Source of the DNA: CAYYWP01 sp964475125
GTDB taxonomy: Bacteria > Desulfobacterota > Binatia > HRBIN30 > CADEER01
Length of the DNA stretch: 12,949 nucleotides
Assembly: GCA_964475125.1 (NCBI GenBank)
Contig: CAYYWP010000135.1
Span: forward strand, 1-12,949
Direction: 5' to 3'
The notes beneath the pieces are model-generated. The model had not been told where the DNA came from and did no database searches. It worked only from the letters and a program-made list of their open reading frames with translations. This document shows positions 7,421-12,949 of this stretch, piece by piece; the first letter of the stretch is position 1, and each line of letters starts with the position of its first letter. Both the position numbers and the translations under genes were made by a program.

Positions 7421-7882
7421 TCAGGCGCGGCAGCGGCGTTGGCGAGCCAAGAGCACGGCGCCAGCGGCGATGAGCGACACGGCGAGCACTGCGAGCGGTG
7501 CCGTGCTCGCAACCGGCACCGGCGTGGTCGGGCAGGCGATGCCCTCCTCGGCGAGGAGCGTCACGCACGATTGGTGGGGGGCGACCTGACACTCGACGTT
7601 CTCGCTACTGGTGGCGCACGGTGGTGCCGCGAAGCATTGGAGTTCGCCGCCCAGCCCTAGGCATTTTGCCTCGGCAGATGGAAACTCCGAACGCGACAGA
7701 TCGGCACAGAAGAGCGCTACCTGGGAAGGTTGCCCGGCAGTTGAGCCAGTGGCGGTGCTGTTGAAAAGGCCGGCGACGCAGGCGCAGCAGTCTACCCCGA
7801 TCGTTGCCCTCGCCGCAGGCGGAGTGAAGGCAACGAGAAACAAGGCACCCAACGGAATCGCCACGTGCATGCCGCGCATCAT
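7421..7882 (-). CDS. Small secreted Cys-rich protein with C-terminal membrane anchor (paralogue A)
   Basis: A 153-residue protein, tandem paralogue of the next gene downstream (64 bp gap). The signal peptide is MMRGMHVAIPLGALFLVAFTPPAARA. The ectodomain keeps all ten cysteines of its partner (32, 33, 35, 59, 74, 83, 89, 98, 106, 117) and the motifs CCACVAG, ALFCA, PPCATS, ECQVA-H-SC and EEGIACPT-PVPVAS. One extra cysteine (151) lies in the basic tail RQRRCRA. The membrane segment is APLAVLAVSLIAAGAVLLA. The start is ATG 7882 with GGAGGA 8 nt upstream, the stronger ribosome site of the pair. The paralogues diverge in signal peptide and mid-ectodomain but are nearly identical in DNA across the anchor linker (7491-7547 against 6968-7024, 53 of 57 bases by my count). 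This points to recent duplication or gene conversion. Surface or envelope location is inferred; function unknown. Confidence 0.78.
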   Translation of the reverse strand: MMRGMHVAIPLGALFLVAFTPPAARATIGVDCCACVAGLFNSTATGSTAGQPSQVALFCADLSRSEFPSAEAKCLGLGGELQCFAAPPCATSSENVECQVAPHQSCVTLLAEEGIACPTTPVPVASTAPLAVLAVSLIAAGAVLLARQRRCRA

Positions 7883-8001
7883 GCCCTGTTTCCTCCGTAG
7901 CGCCGTATGACTGATGTCATGTGAAAAGTAAAGGTTGCCTTGGCCGGGGGCGCCTGCAGGAAAGGCTGCCGACGGACGGCTCCCGCGGGCGCGGTGCCGT
8001 C

Positions 8002-8057
8002 CCGCTCACCCTTCGACGGGCTCAGGGCATGTCCTGAGCTTGTCGAAGGGTGAGCGG
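8002..8057. repeat. 56-bp near-perfect palindrome (dispersed repeat family)
   Basis: Bases 8002-8029 and 8030-8057 are reverse complements with only three mismatches, and all three would be G-U pairs in RNA, so the whole element can fold into one long hairpin. Key blocks are CCGCTCACCCTTCGAC, CTCAGG, CCTGAG and GTCGAAGGGTGAGCGG. The first 20 bases recur exactly at 2608-2627. This CCCTTCGAC...GTCGAAGGG type of palindrome is familiar from intergenic spacers of many environmental bacterial genomes. It lies downstream of the molybdopterin gene and upstream of the Cys-rich pair. No transposase or coding potential was seen. Confidence 0.85.
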
Positions 8058-8072
8058 AGGGGTGCGTCGTAG

Positions 8073-8101
8073 TCACCCTGCCACGGGCTCAGGATGAGCG
8101 G
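8073..8101. repeat. Partial copy of the same repeat, overlapping a gene end
   Basis: The stretch reads TCACCCTGCCACGGGCTCAG and then GATGAGCGG. It matches the left half of the 56-bp palindrome (TCACCCTTCGACGGGCTCAGG) with changes at the TTCGA position, and ends with the family's terminal GAGCGG. It begins 15 bp from the full copy. Read on the minus strand it encodes SAHPEPVAG and the stop codon of the molybdopterin oxidoreductase. Confidence 0.75.
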
Positions 8102-10271
8102 AAACATTCGCGCCGTTGGCGGCCCGCAGGCGCACCGGGACGCCGTTCAGGATCGACTGGCCGACGACGCTCTCGACGCGCTGGTCGTCGGTGAAATCGT
8201 TGGCGGAGATGCCCGGATGGGCGCCGGCGACCCGTTGCCAGGGGGCACTCGGGCCGTGCCCCCAGCCGTGCGGCAGGCTGACCACGCCGGGCATGACTTC
8301 GTCGGTGACCCGCACCGGCACCGCGGCGCTGCGCACACGGCTCTCGAGCAGCGCCGGTTGGCTGTCGCGCAGCCCGGCGCGTGCCGCGTCGCGCGGGTGG
8401 ACATAGAGCACGCAGCGCTCGCGCCCGGCGACCAGCGCCGGCACGTTGTGCATCCAGGAGTTGTTGGTGCGCAGCTCGCGCCGGCCGATGAGCAGCACCT
8501 CGTCGTCGGCGGGTGGCTGCGCGATTGCCGGCGCCAGCTCGGCGAGGGCCTGGAGCAGCGGAGCGGCGGCGAGGTGCGGGCGGTGGTCGCGGTGTTGGAT
8601 GCGGTGCAGCCCGGGACGGGCGCGGCCGAGGTCGATGCCGTGTGGCGCCGCTTGCACGCGTTTCAGCGTCAGGCCCCGGCTCCAGGGCAGAAAGCGATCG
8701 CCGTGCGGGCCGACGCGCAGCAGCAGATCGAGCATGCGCTGCGGCCCGTAGTGCCAGCCGCAGCGCTCGGCGAGCGCCAGGGCTCGGTCGAGCCAGCGCA
8801 CGCCCGTCGGTCCGCCGCCCAACTCGCGCGCCAGGCGCAGGAGGATCTGCCAGTCGGCTTGCTCACCGGGCTCTGCCTCGAGTACCGGAGGCGACCAGCG
8901 CGCGTGGCGCTGAATGGAGACGCTGGGGCCGAGCGGCTCGGAGTGGTCGTCGGCCAGCGCCCAGCACGGCGGCAGGATGAGATCCGCGTAGCGTGTCGTC
9001 TCGTTGATGTAGAGGTCGATCGAGGCCATGAAGTCGAGGCGCCGCAAGGCGCGCTCGAGACGCGGGCCGTTGGGCGTCGACAAGACGGGATTGCCGGCGA
9101 CGGTGACCAGGGCCCGCACCTGGCCCTCGCCGGGTGTTTCCATTTCCTCGGCGAGGATGGAGGCGGGCAGGTCGGCGGCGGTCTCGGGCAGGTGGCGCAC
9201 GCGGCTGTGCCAACGCGCGTGTCCGTTCATGCCGGAGAGGCGCACGAACTGCGCCGCATCGAGGGCCGGCTCGGGGAAGAGGGCGCCGCCCTCGGCGCCG
9301 AGGCGATCGGTGGCGATGTTGAGCAGGTCGCCGGCCCAGCTGGCGAGGGTCCCGTAGGCGGTGTTGCAGGTGCCGACGCGGGTATAGCAAACGGCGCGCG
9401 GCGCGGCGGCGAACTCGGCCGCGATGCGCCGCGTGACCGCAGCGGGCACGGCGGTGAAGGCCGCCGTCCGTTCGGGCGTGAACGGCGACAGATGTGGTTC
9501 GACGTCCGTCCAGCCGGGCGCCCGCTCGCGCAGCGCGGCCCGGTCGACGACGCCGCTCTCGAGCATGGCGACGAGCAGAGCGAGAAGGAAGGCCGCGTCA
9601 CTGCCGGGGCGCAGGAAGACGTGCTCGTCGGCCAGCTTCGCGGTCTCGGTGTGACGGGGGTCGACGACGACGACCTTGCCGCGGCGCTCGCGGATGGCGC
9701 GCAGGCGGCGGCGAACGTTCGGCGTCACCATGGCACTGCCTTGCGACACGGCCGGGTTGGCGCCGATGCAGAGGAAGTAGTCGGTGCGGTCGATGTCCGG
9801 CACCGGGATGAGCAGGGCGTTGCCGTAGAGATAGTAGGAGGCGGCAAAGCGCGGCGCGGTGTCCTGCGACGAAGCGCTGGTGCGGTTGCGGGTGCCGAGC
9901 GCCTCGTGCAACGCGCCGACCATGAAGATGCCGCTGTAGTTGTGGACCAGCGGGTTGCCGTAATACAGCGCCGTCGCATCGGCGCCGTACGTCGCGCGCA
10001 CGGCGCGCAGGCGCTCGCCGGCCAGCGCGTAGGCTTCTTCCCAACCGATCGGGGCGAAGCTGCCGTCCGCCTGACGCCGCATGGGGTGGCGCAGCCGATC
10101 GGGGTCGTGGTGTACGTCGGCGATGGCGATGCCCTTCGGGCAGACGTACCCTGCCGACAGCGGATCCCCGTCGTCCGGCTCCACGGCCAGGACGCGGTTA
10201 TCCTCGACCGTGAATCGGAGCCCGCAGCCGGCTTCGCAAAGGTTGCAACTGCGCAGGATCGTCTGCGACAT
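8073..10271 (-). CDS. Molybdopterin-dependent oxidoreductase (DMSO reductase superfamily)
   Basis: A 732-residue enzyme of the Mo/W-bisPGD superfamily. The N-terminal [4Fe-4S] motif is Cys9-x2-Cys12-x3-Cys16-x27-Cys44 (SCNLCEAGCG ... GYVCPKG), with Lys46 next to the last Cys. Cofactor regions follow: YYGNPLVHNYSG, TSASSQDTAPRFAASYYLYG (131-150), CIGANPAVSQGS, VVVVDPRHTETAKLADEHVFLRPGSDAAFLLALL, and a C-terminal dinucleotide-binding domain (LLIGRRELRTNNSWMHN ... LPHGWGHG ... LNGVPVRL). At the usual metal-ligand position there is no Cys or selenocysteine; a Ser of SASSQD is the likely ligand. There is no Tat signal, so it is probably cytoplasmic. No small iron-sulfur or membrane subunit is adjacent, so the electron partner and substrate are unknown. 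ATG 10271 has AGGAGG 8 nt upstream; GTG 10280 in the same frame overlaps that site. The last nine residues, SAHPEPVAG, come from a repeat element. Confidence 0.9.
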   Translation of the reverse strand: MSQTILRSCNLCEAGCGLRFTVEDNRVLAVEPDDGDPLSAGYVCPKGIAIADVHHDPDRLRHPMRRQADGSFAPIGWEEAYALAGERLRAVRATYGADATALYYGNPLVHNYSGIFMVGALHEALGTRNRTSASSQDTAPRFAASYYLYGNALLIPVPDIDRTDYFLCIGANPAVSQGSAMVTPNVRRRLRAIRERRGKVVVVDPRHTETAKLADEHVFLRPGSDAAFLLALLVAMLESGVVDRAALRERAPGWTDVEPHLSPFTPERTAAFTAVPAAVTRRIAAEFAAAPRAVCYTRVGTCNTAYGTLASWAGDLLNIATDRLGAEGGALFPEPALDAAQFVRLSGMNGHARWHSRVRHLPETAADLPASILAEEMETPGEGQVRALVTVAGNPVLSTPNGPRLERALRRLDFMASIDLYINETTRYADLILPPCWALADDHSEPLGPSVSIQRHARWSPPVLEAEPGEQADWQILLRLARELGGGPTGVRWLDRALALAERCGWHYGPQRMLDLLLRVGPHGDRFLPWSRGLTLKRVQAAPHGIDLGRARPGLHRIQHRDHRPHLAAAPLLQALAELAPAIAQPPADDEVLLIGRRELRTNNSWMHNVPALVAGRERCVLYVHPRDAARAGLRDSQPALLESRVRSAAVPVRVTDEVMPGVVSLPHGWGHGPSAPWQRVAGAHPGISANDFTDDQRVESVVGQSILNGVPVRLRAANGANVSAHPEPVAG

Positions 10272-10283
10272 GGTCAGCACCTC

Positions 10284-10315
10284 CTGGCCGGCGGATCATC
10301 CAACATTCCGGCCAG
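10284..10315. promoter_or_regulatory. Perfect 8-bp inverted repeat upstream of the molybdopterin oxidoreductase
   Basis: CTGGCCGG (10284-10291) and CCGGCCAG (10308-10315) form a perfect dyad with a 16-nt spacer. Its proximal arm touches the AGGAGG ribosome site (10285-10280 on the minus strand). It could be an operator or a leader hairpin that hides the ribosome site. Short GC-rich dyads also arise by chance in such DNA. The rest of the 143-bp spacer, 10272-10414, shows nothing else I can identify. Confidence 0.3.
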
Positions 10316-10414
10316 CCGTGAAAGCGTTCAGCGATCAGGCGACGCGAGGTGCCCGCTTCCGGCCCTGTTGCGCTCCGGCAACGCCCGCGTTGCATCGCGT
10401 CCACGCCGCGACCG

Positions 10415-11548
10415 TCACGGCCCCGGCGGACGCAGCAACAGCACATCGCTCGGCCGCCCGCCGGTCGCAATCGGCTCGTCCTTGGCGGTCAGACGCTCGC
10501 CGGTGCTGGCGCGAAAGACATGGACACCCTGGCGGTCAAACTCCCCGTCGGGAAGGAACAGGGTGTCGGTCACGGGATCGGCGGCCAGGGCCGGCACGGC
10601 ATAGCCGACCGAGACGTGCAATTGGCCGAACTCGACGCCGCCCGTCAGGGTGAAGCGGGTGAGATGCGAGGAGAGATCGAAGTCCGTGGTGAACGTCAGG
10701 TAGCCGGCCTCCGGCGTGACGAAGACGAACGGGCCGAGATCGGCGCCGACCTTTCCATCCACTTCCCGGATCACCAGCCCCGCCGAACGCAGGGTGTCGA
10801 GGTCGATGGCCTCCAGACCGCCCTCGTCCATCACCCCGCCGGTGGCGCTGACGTACAGGCGCCGCGTCGCTTCAACCACCTGCATGCGGTGCTTGGGCGC
10901 CGTGCCGCTCAAGGCGATCGCCTGCACGCCGGGTAGCGCGGCGTCGACGTCGATCAACGTCTCGCTGGCGAGATCGACGACGGCGAGATACGGCGGCGCG
11001 ACGAAACGGCGCACGGTGTCCTGATTGGCGCGCCGAATCTGTACGAACAAGCGGCCTTCGTGGACGATCATGGCGCCGAGGTCGGGGATCCCGTCCGGAT
11101 CGGCAAAGGGCGACAGATCCACCACCTCGGCCGTGGCGCCGCTGCACAGATCGAGGCGCAGGAGATGGGTCGCACGGCGCCGCGTCAGAAAGGCGGTACA
11201 GGGGCCGGCGACGGCGATGTCCTCGAGGCCGCTCGCCGCGCCCAGATCGAAGCTGCGCCGAATCCGCCAGCCGGCGGTCGAGACCACGGTGACGGTGCCG
11301 TCGCCGCGGCTCAGGCTGACCAGTCGCCCGCGCCCGGCGCGACTCAGGACTGCCTCGGCCCCAGTGCTGACGACGGCCGGGCGGGGCGACCAGGGCGGGC
11401 GGGTGCGCAGCGCCCGCAAGCGCGCCACGCCGGCGTCGAAATCCTCCCCGGCGACGGCGAGCTGCGCCGCGCCCGGGTTCGCCACCAGGACCAGGGCGAC
11501 AAGCGCGAGTAGCGCCCCGGCCAGGCGTCGGGCGAGACAAATAATCAC
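10415..11548 (-). CDS. Secreted beta-propeller-like protein
   Basis: A 377-residue protein with a clear signal peptide (IICLARRLAGALLALVALVLVANPGAAQ, cleavage near residue 29). The mature part consists of repeating short beta-strand units of the kind GRLVSLSRGDGTVTVVSTAGW, THLLRLDLCSGATAEVVDL, PYLAVVDLASETLIDV, RRLYVSATGGVMDEGGLEAIDLDTL and DTLFLPDGEFDRQGVHVF. This is the pattern of YVTN/SMP-30-type propellers, used for binding or as lactonase-like enzymes. Two cysteines, in GPCTAF and LDLCSG, could form a disulfide. No catalytic or metal motif stands out, so function is open; periplasmic or extracellular location is inferred from the signal. The start is GTG 11548 without a good ribosome site. 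It is divergent from the DGQHR gene and shares a 134-bp spacer with it. Confidence 0.72.
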   Translation of the reverse strand: MIICLARRLAGALLALVALVLVANPGAAQLAVAGEDFDAGVARLRALRTRPPWSPRPAVVSTGAEAVLSRAGRGRLVSLSRGDGTVTVVSTAGWRIRRSFDLGAASGLEDIAVAGPCTAFLTRRRATHLLRLDLCSGATAEVVDLSPFADPDGIPDLGAMIVHEGRLFVQIRRANQDTVRRFVAPPYLAVVDLASETLIDVDAALPGVQAIALSGTAPKHRMQVVEATRRLYVSATGGVMDEGGLEAIDLDTLRSAGLVIREVDGKVGADLGPFVFVTPEAGYLTFTTDFDLSSHLTRFTLTGGVEFGQLHVSVGYAVPALAADPVTDTLFLPDGEFDRQGVHVFRASTGERLTAKDEPIATGGRPSDVLLLRPPGP

Positions 11549-11631
11549 CTGCGCAACCTAGCCCGAGGCGCCAATTGTTGGAAGGATGCGTCTCCAACGG
11601 AGCGCATCGCACCCGCCTGGGTGCCGGGCGT

Positions 11632-11659
11632 TTGACAGCTCGTACCGGTGGGCTAGAGC
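11632..11659 (+). promoter_or_regulatory. Candidate sigma-70-type promoter of the DGQHR gene
   Basis: A perfect -35 box TTGACA (11632-11637) is followed after 16 nt by TAGAGC (11654-11659), a 3-of-6 match to the -10 consensus. The start of transcription would fall near 11666, just before the ribosome site GGGAGG at 11671-11676, giving a leader of under 20 nt. The match of position to the chosen ATG supports it. Confidence 0.45.
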
Positions 11660-11682
11660 ATCACGCGCGGGGGAGGGCCGCG

Positions 11683-12837
11683 ATGCTGGCGACACAAGTT
11701 CGGCAGAAAGACAGCCGCTTCTACTTCGTCGCGTACCCGGCGGAGGACCTGTTACGCCGGGTGCGCTTCATCAGCCGCTACTACGGGGAAGGTGAGACCA
11801 TCGAGCCGGCGTCGCTGCGCAAGGACGACGAGGTCGGCGCCTTCATCGCCCGCATCGAGCGCTCGGAGGCGGCCTTCCAGCGCCAGTTGGCGCGCAAGAA
11901 GGTGAAGGCGATCATGGATTTCTATGCCGAGGCGGTCAATCAGCCGCCGATTCCGGGTGCCATCCTGCTCTTCACCTCCGATGCCCTGCGTTTCGAGCCG
12001 ATCGGCAGCTTCGACAACGTCGGCAACCTGGAGGAGCCGCGCCAGCCGTACCTGGTCATCGACGGCCAACACCGCCTGGCGGCACTGCACTTCTACCACG
12101 AGCGGTATCCGCAGGAAGCCAAGGCGCTGCACGTGCCGTGCGTCATCTTCGACGGGCGCACGGAGGATTTCGCCACCGAGATGTTCGTCACCATCAATTC
12201 GACCCCGACGCGGATCAACAAGAGCCATCTCGTCGATCTGTACGAACGGGTGGCCTACGCCGCGCCCGACAAGCGCCTGGCCGCCAAGGTGTGCGAGCTG
12301 GTCTACGCCCAGGACGACAGCCCGCTGCAGTACCGGGTCAATCGCCTCGGCGGGCGCTCGCAGCAGGCCAAGTGGATCCTGCAGGCGGAGCTGTTCAACG
12401 AAATACACCGCTGGGTGCGGCTCGAGGCGCGCCGCTTGAAGGTCAGCACCCTGAGCCGAGCGCGCGACATCGAGCGCGTCGCCCGCAACGACCTGTACCA
12501 GCCGCTGCGCGACTTTCTGGTCGCCGCCCACACCGCCCTGGTCAGCTCGTGGGGCAACGAGCGCTACATGGTGACGCGCGCCGTGACCCTCAAGGCGCTG
12601 GTGCGGGTGTGCGCCGACCTCAACCGCGCCGACGGGGCCGCCGACGATCGCGTGCGCCGCTGGACCAACAAGCTCCGCCGCCTGCGCGACATCGAGCCCG
12701 ATCTCCGCATCGAGGGTTTCTACGAGCGCTTCCCGGCCAAGGGCCAGATCGAGCGCGTCGCCCGCATCCACCGGCGCATCGATCAACTGCTGGGCATCAC
12801 CCCGATGGCGCTGCGCCAAGTGGAGTCGACCGACTAG
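11683..12837 (+). CDS. DGQHR-domain protein (DndB-like)
   Basis: A 384-residue cytoplasmic protein with the hallmark DGQHR motif at residues 127-131 (YLVIDGQHRLAALHFY), followed by VPCVIFDG and MFVTINSTPTRINKSHLVDLY (167-187), the second conserved block of DGQHR/DndB proteins. The family includes DndB, a regulator of the DNA phosphorothioation genes dndCDE, and many orphan members in defence islands and other mobile loci; the DGQHR region recalls the ParB/Srx fold, with possible nucleotide use. The C-terminal half is helical and basic (RRWTNKLRRLRDIEPDLRI). No dnd, pbe or restriction gene is visible, but the window ends 112 bp downstream. The start is ATG 11683 with GGGAGG 6 nt upstream; the frame is open back to 11575, but that upstream part includes the promoter-like sequence and is not conserved-looking. 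Family confident, role inferred only. Confidence 0.85.
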   Translation: MLATQVRQKDSRFYFVAYPAEDLLRRVRFISRYYGEGETIEPASLRKDDEVGAFIARIERSEAAFQRQLARKKVKAIMDFYAEAVNQPPIPGAILLFTSDALRFEPIGSFDNVGNLEEPRQPYLVIDGQHRLAALHFYHERYPQEAKALHVPCVIFDGRTEDFATEMFVTINSTPTRINKSHLVDLYERVAYAAPDKRLAAKVCELVYAQDDSPLQYRVNRLGGRSQQAKWILQAELFNEIHRWVRLEARRLKVSTLSRARDIERVARNDLYQPLRDFLVAAHTALVSSWGNERYMVTRAVTLKALVRVCADLNRADGAADDRVRRWTNKLRRLRDIEPDLRIEGFYERFPAKGQIERVARIHRRIDQLLGITPMALRQVESTD

Positions 12838-12874
12838 CATTGCGCGCCATTAACCTCGATCTGACAAAACACTC

Positions 12875-12910
12875 AACGCAGAGACCCGGAGTAGGCAGAG
12901 GGCCCAGAGG
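12875..12910. repeat. Degenerate CAGAG-type repeat stretch
   Basis: The purine-rich spacer after the DGQHR gene contains GCAGAG (12878-12883), GCAGAG (12895-12900) and CCAGAG (12904-12909) in the context ACGCAGAGACCCGGAG. It resembles the CGCAGAGACGCGGAG-type dispersed repeats found in spacers of environmental genomes. No hairpin or gene was seen in it. Confidence 0.4.
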
Positions 12911-12914
12911 CAGC

Positions 12915-12949
12915 GTGCATGAGTTCGAGCGCCGACTCATCGTCATCGT
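12915..12949 (+). CDS. Possible start of a further gene, cut by the window edge
   Basis: GTG 12915 opens a frame reading VHEFERRLIVIV to the window end, with AGAGG four bases upstream. The acidic/basic start followed by hydrophobic residues would suit a real N-terminus. An ATG at 12919 in another frame gives a serine-rich run that looks less natural. With only eleven codons this is tentative. Confidence 0.22.
   Translation, partial: MHEFERRLIVI

Noticed and set aside
7357..7512. N-terminal extension of the downstream Cys-rich protein
   Set aside because: It overlaps the 3' end of its paralogue, lacks a signal peptide at its start, and would bury the evident signal peptide beginning at 7356.
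7901..7941. Promoter for the Cys-rich gene pair in the less GC-rich stretch near 7900-7940
   Set aside because: TTTACT and TCATAC have suitable spacing but poor matches, and the ATGAC/GTCAT dyad is too short to call an operator.
7879..8076. A 65-codon minus-strand frame spanning the palindrome
   Set aside because: Its residues (HPSTSSGHALSPSKGERD) are simply the translated repeat, with no other support.
8002..8101. CRISPR array or insertion sequence at the palindromes
   Set aside because: There is no regular spacing of direct repeats and no transposase; the structure is a palindrome plus a partial copy.
8094..10604. An 836-codon plus-strand open frame opposite the molybdopterin oxidoreductase
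   Set aside because: It is antisense to a gene with clear iron-sulfur and cofactor motifs. The frame shows no domain, is full of Ala/Gly/Arg/Val, and its length reflects high G+C at third positions of the real gene.
11575..11682. Upstream extension of the DGQHR protein to ATG 11575
   Set aside because: This stretch contains the TTGACA promoter candidate and the ribosome site for ATG 11683; the conserved part begins after that.

Overview
This high-GC window (about two-thirds G+C by eye) has long antisense open frames opposite every real gene and ordinary bacterial Shine-Dalgarno sites. The gene content is a sulfatase-family hydrolase, a thiolase, PPK1, a DUF3108 protein, a phytanoyl-CoA dioxygenase-like protein, a molybdopterin oxidoreductase and a DGQHR-domain protein. 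Together with several intergenic palindromes, this suggests an uncultured Gram-negative, deltaproteobacterial-type lineage (Binatota/Myxococcota-like). That placement is inferred from gene content; no rRNA or other marker lies in the window.

Layout: (1) 1-1236, plus strand, the 3' part of a sulfatase-superfamily gene cut by the window edge. (2) 1369-2559, minus strand, a thiolase that converges on it. (3) 2560-2822, a divergent spacer largely filled by an imperfect inverted-repeat element. (4) 2823-5042, plus strand, a complete polyphosphate kinase 1. (5) 5043-5186, a spacer with nested palindromes. (6) 5187-11548, six minus-strand genes. In transcription order they are a secreted beta-propeller-like protein, a molybdopterin oxidoreductase, two tandem Cys-rich membrane-anchored paralogues, a PhyH-family dioxygenase and a DUF3108 protein. 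The last two are spaced like an operon (stop codon, 2 nt, start codon). (7) 11683-12837, plus strand and divergent, a DGQHR-domain (DndB-like) protein with a recognisable promoter and ribosome site. (8) 12838-12949, a short repeat-like spacer and possibly the start of another gene.

The genes do not form one obvious pathway. The most distinctive items are: the pair of small secreted proteins with ten conserved cysteines and a shared C-terminal membrane anchor; a palindromic repeat family present at two gene borders, which has supplied the last codons and stop of the molybdopterin oxidoreductase and misleading upstream starts for the thiolase and ppk1; a sulfatase-like enzyme with threonine at the formylglycine position; and a DGQHR protein with no phosphorothioation genes in view.

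Start codons were chosen from ribosome-binding sites and family N-termini, and several differ from the longest open frame. Domain and family names come from recognised motifs, not database searches.
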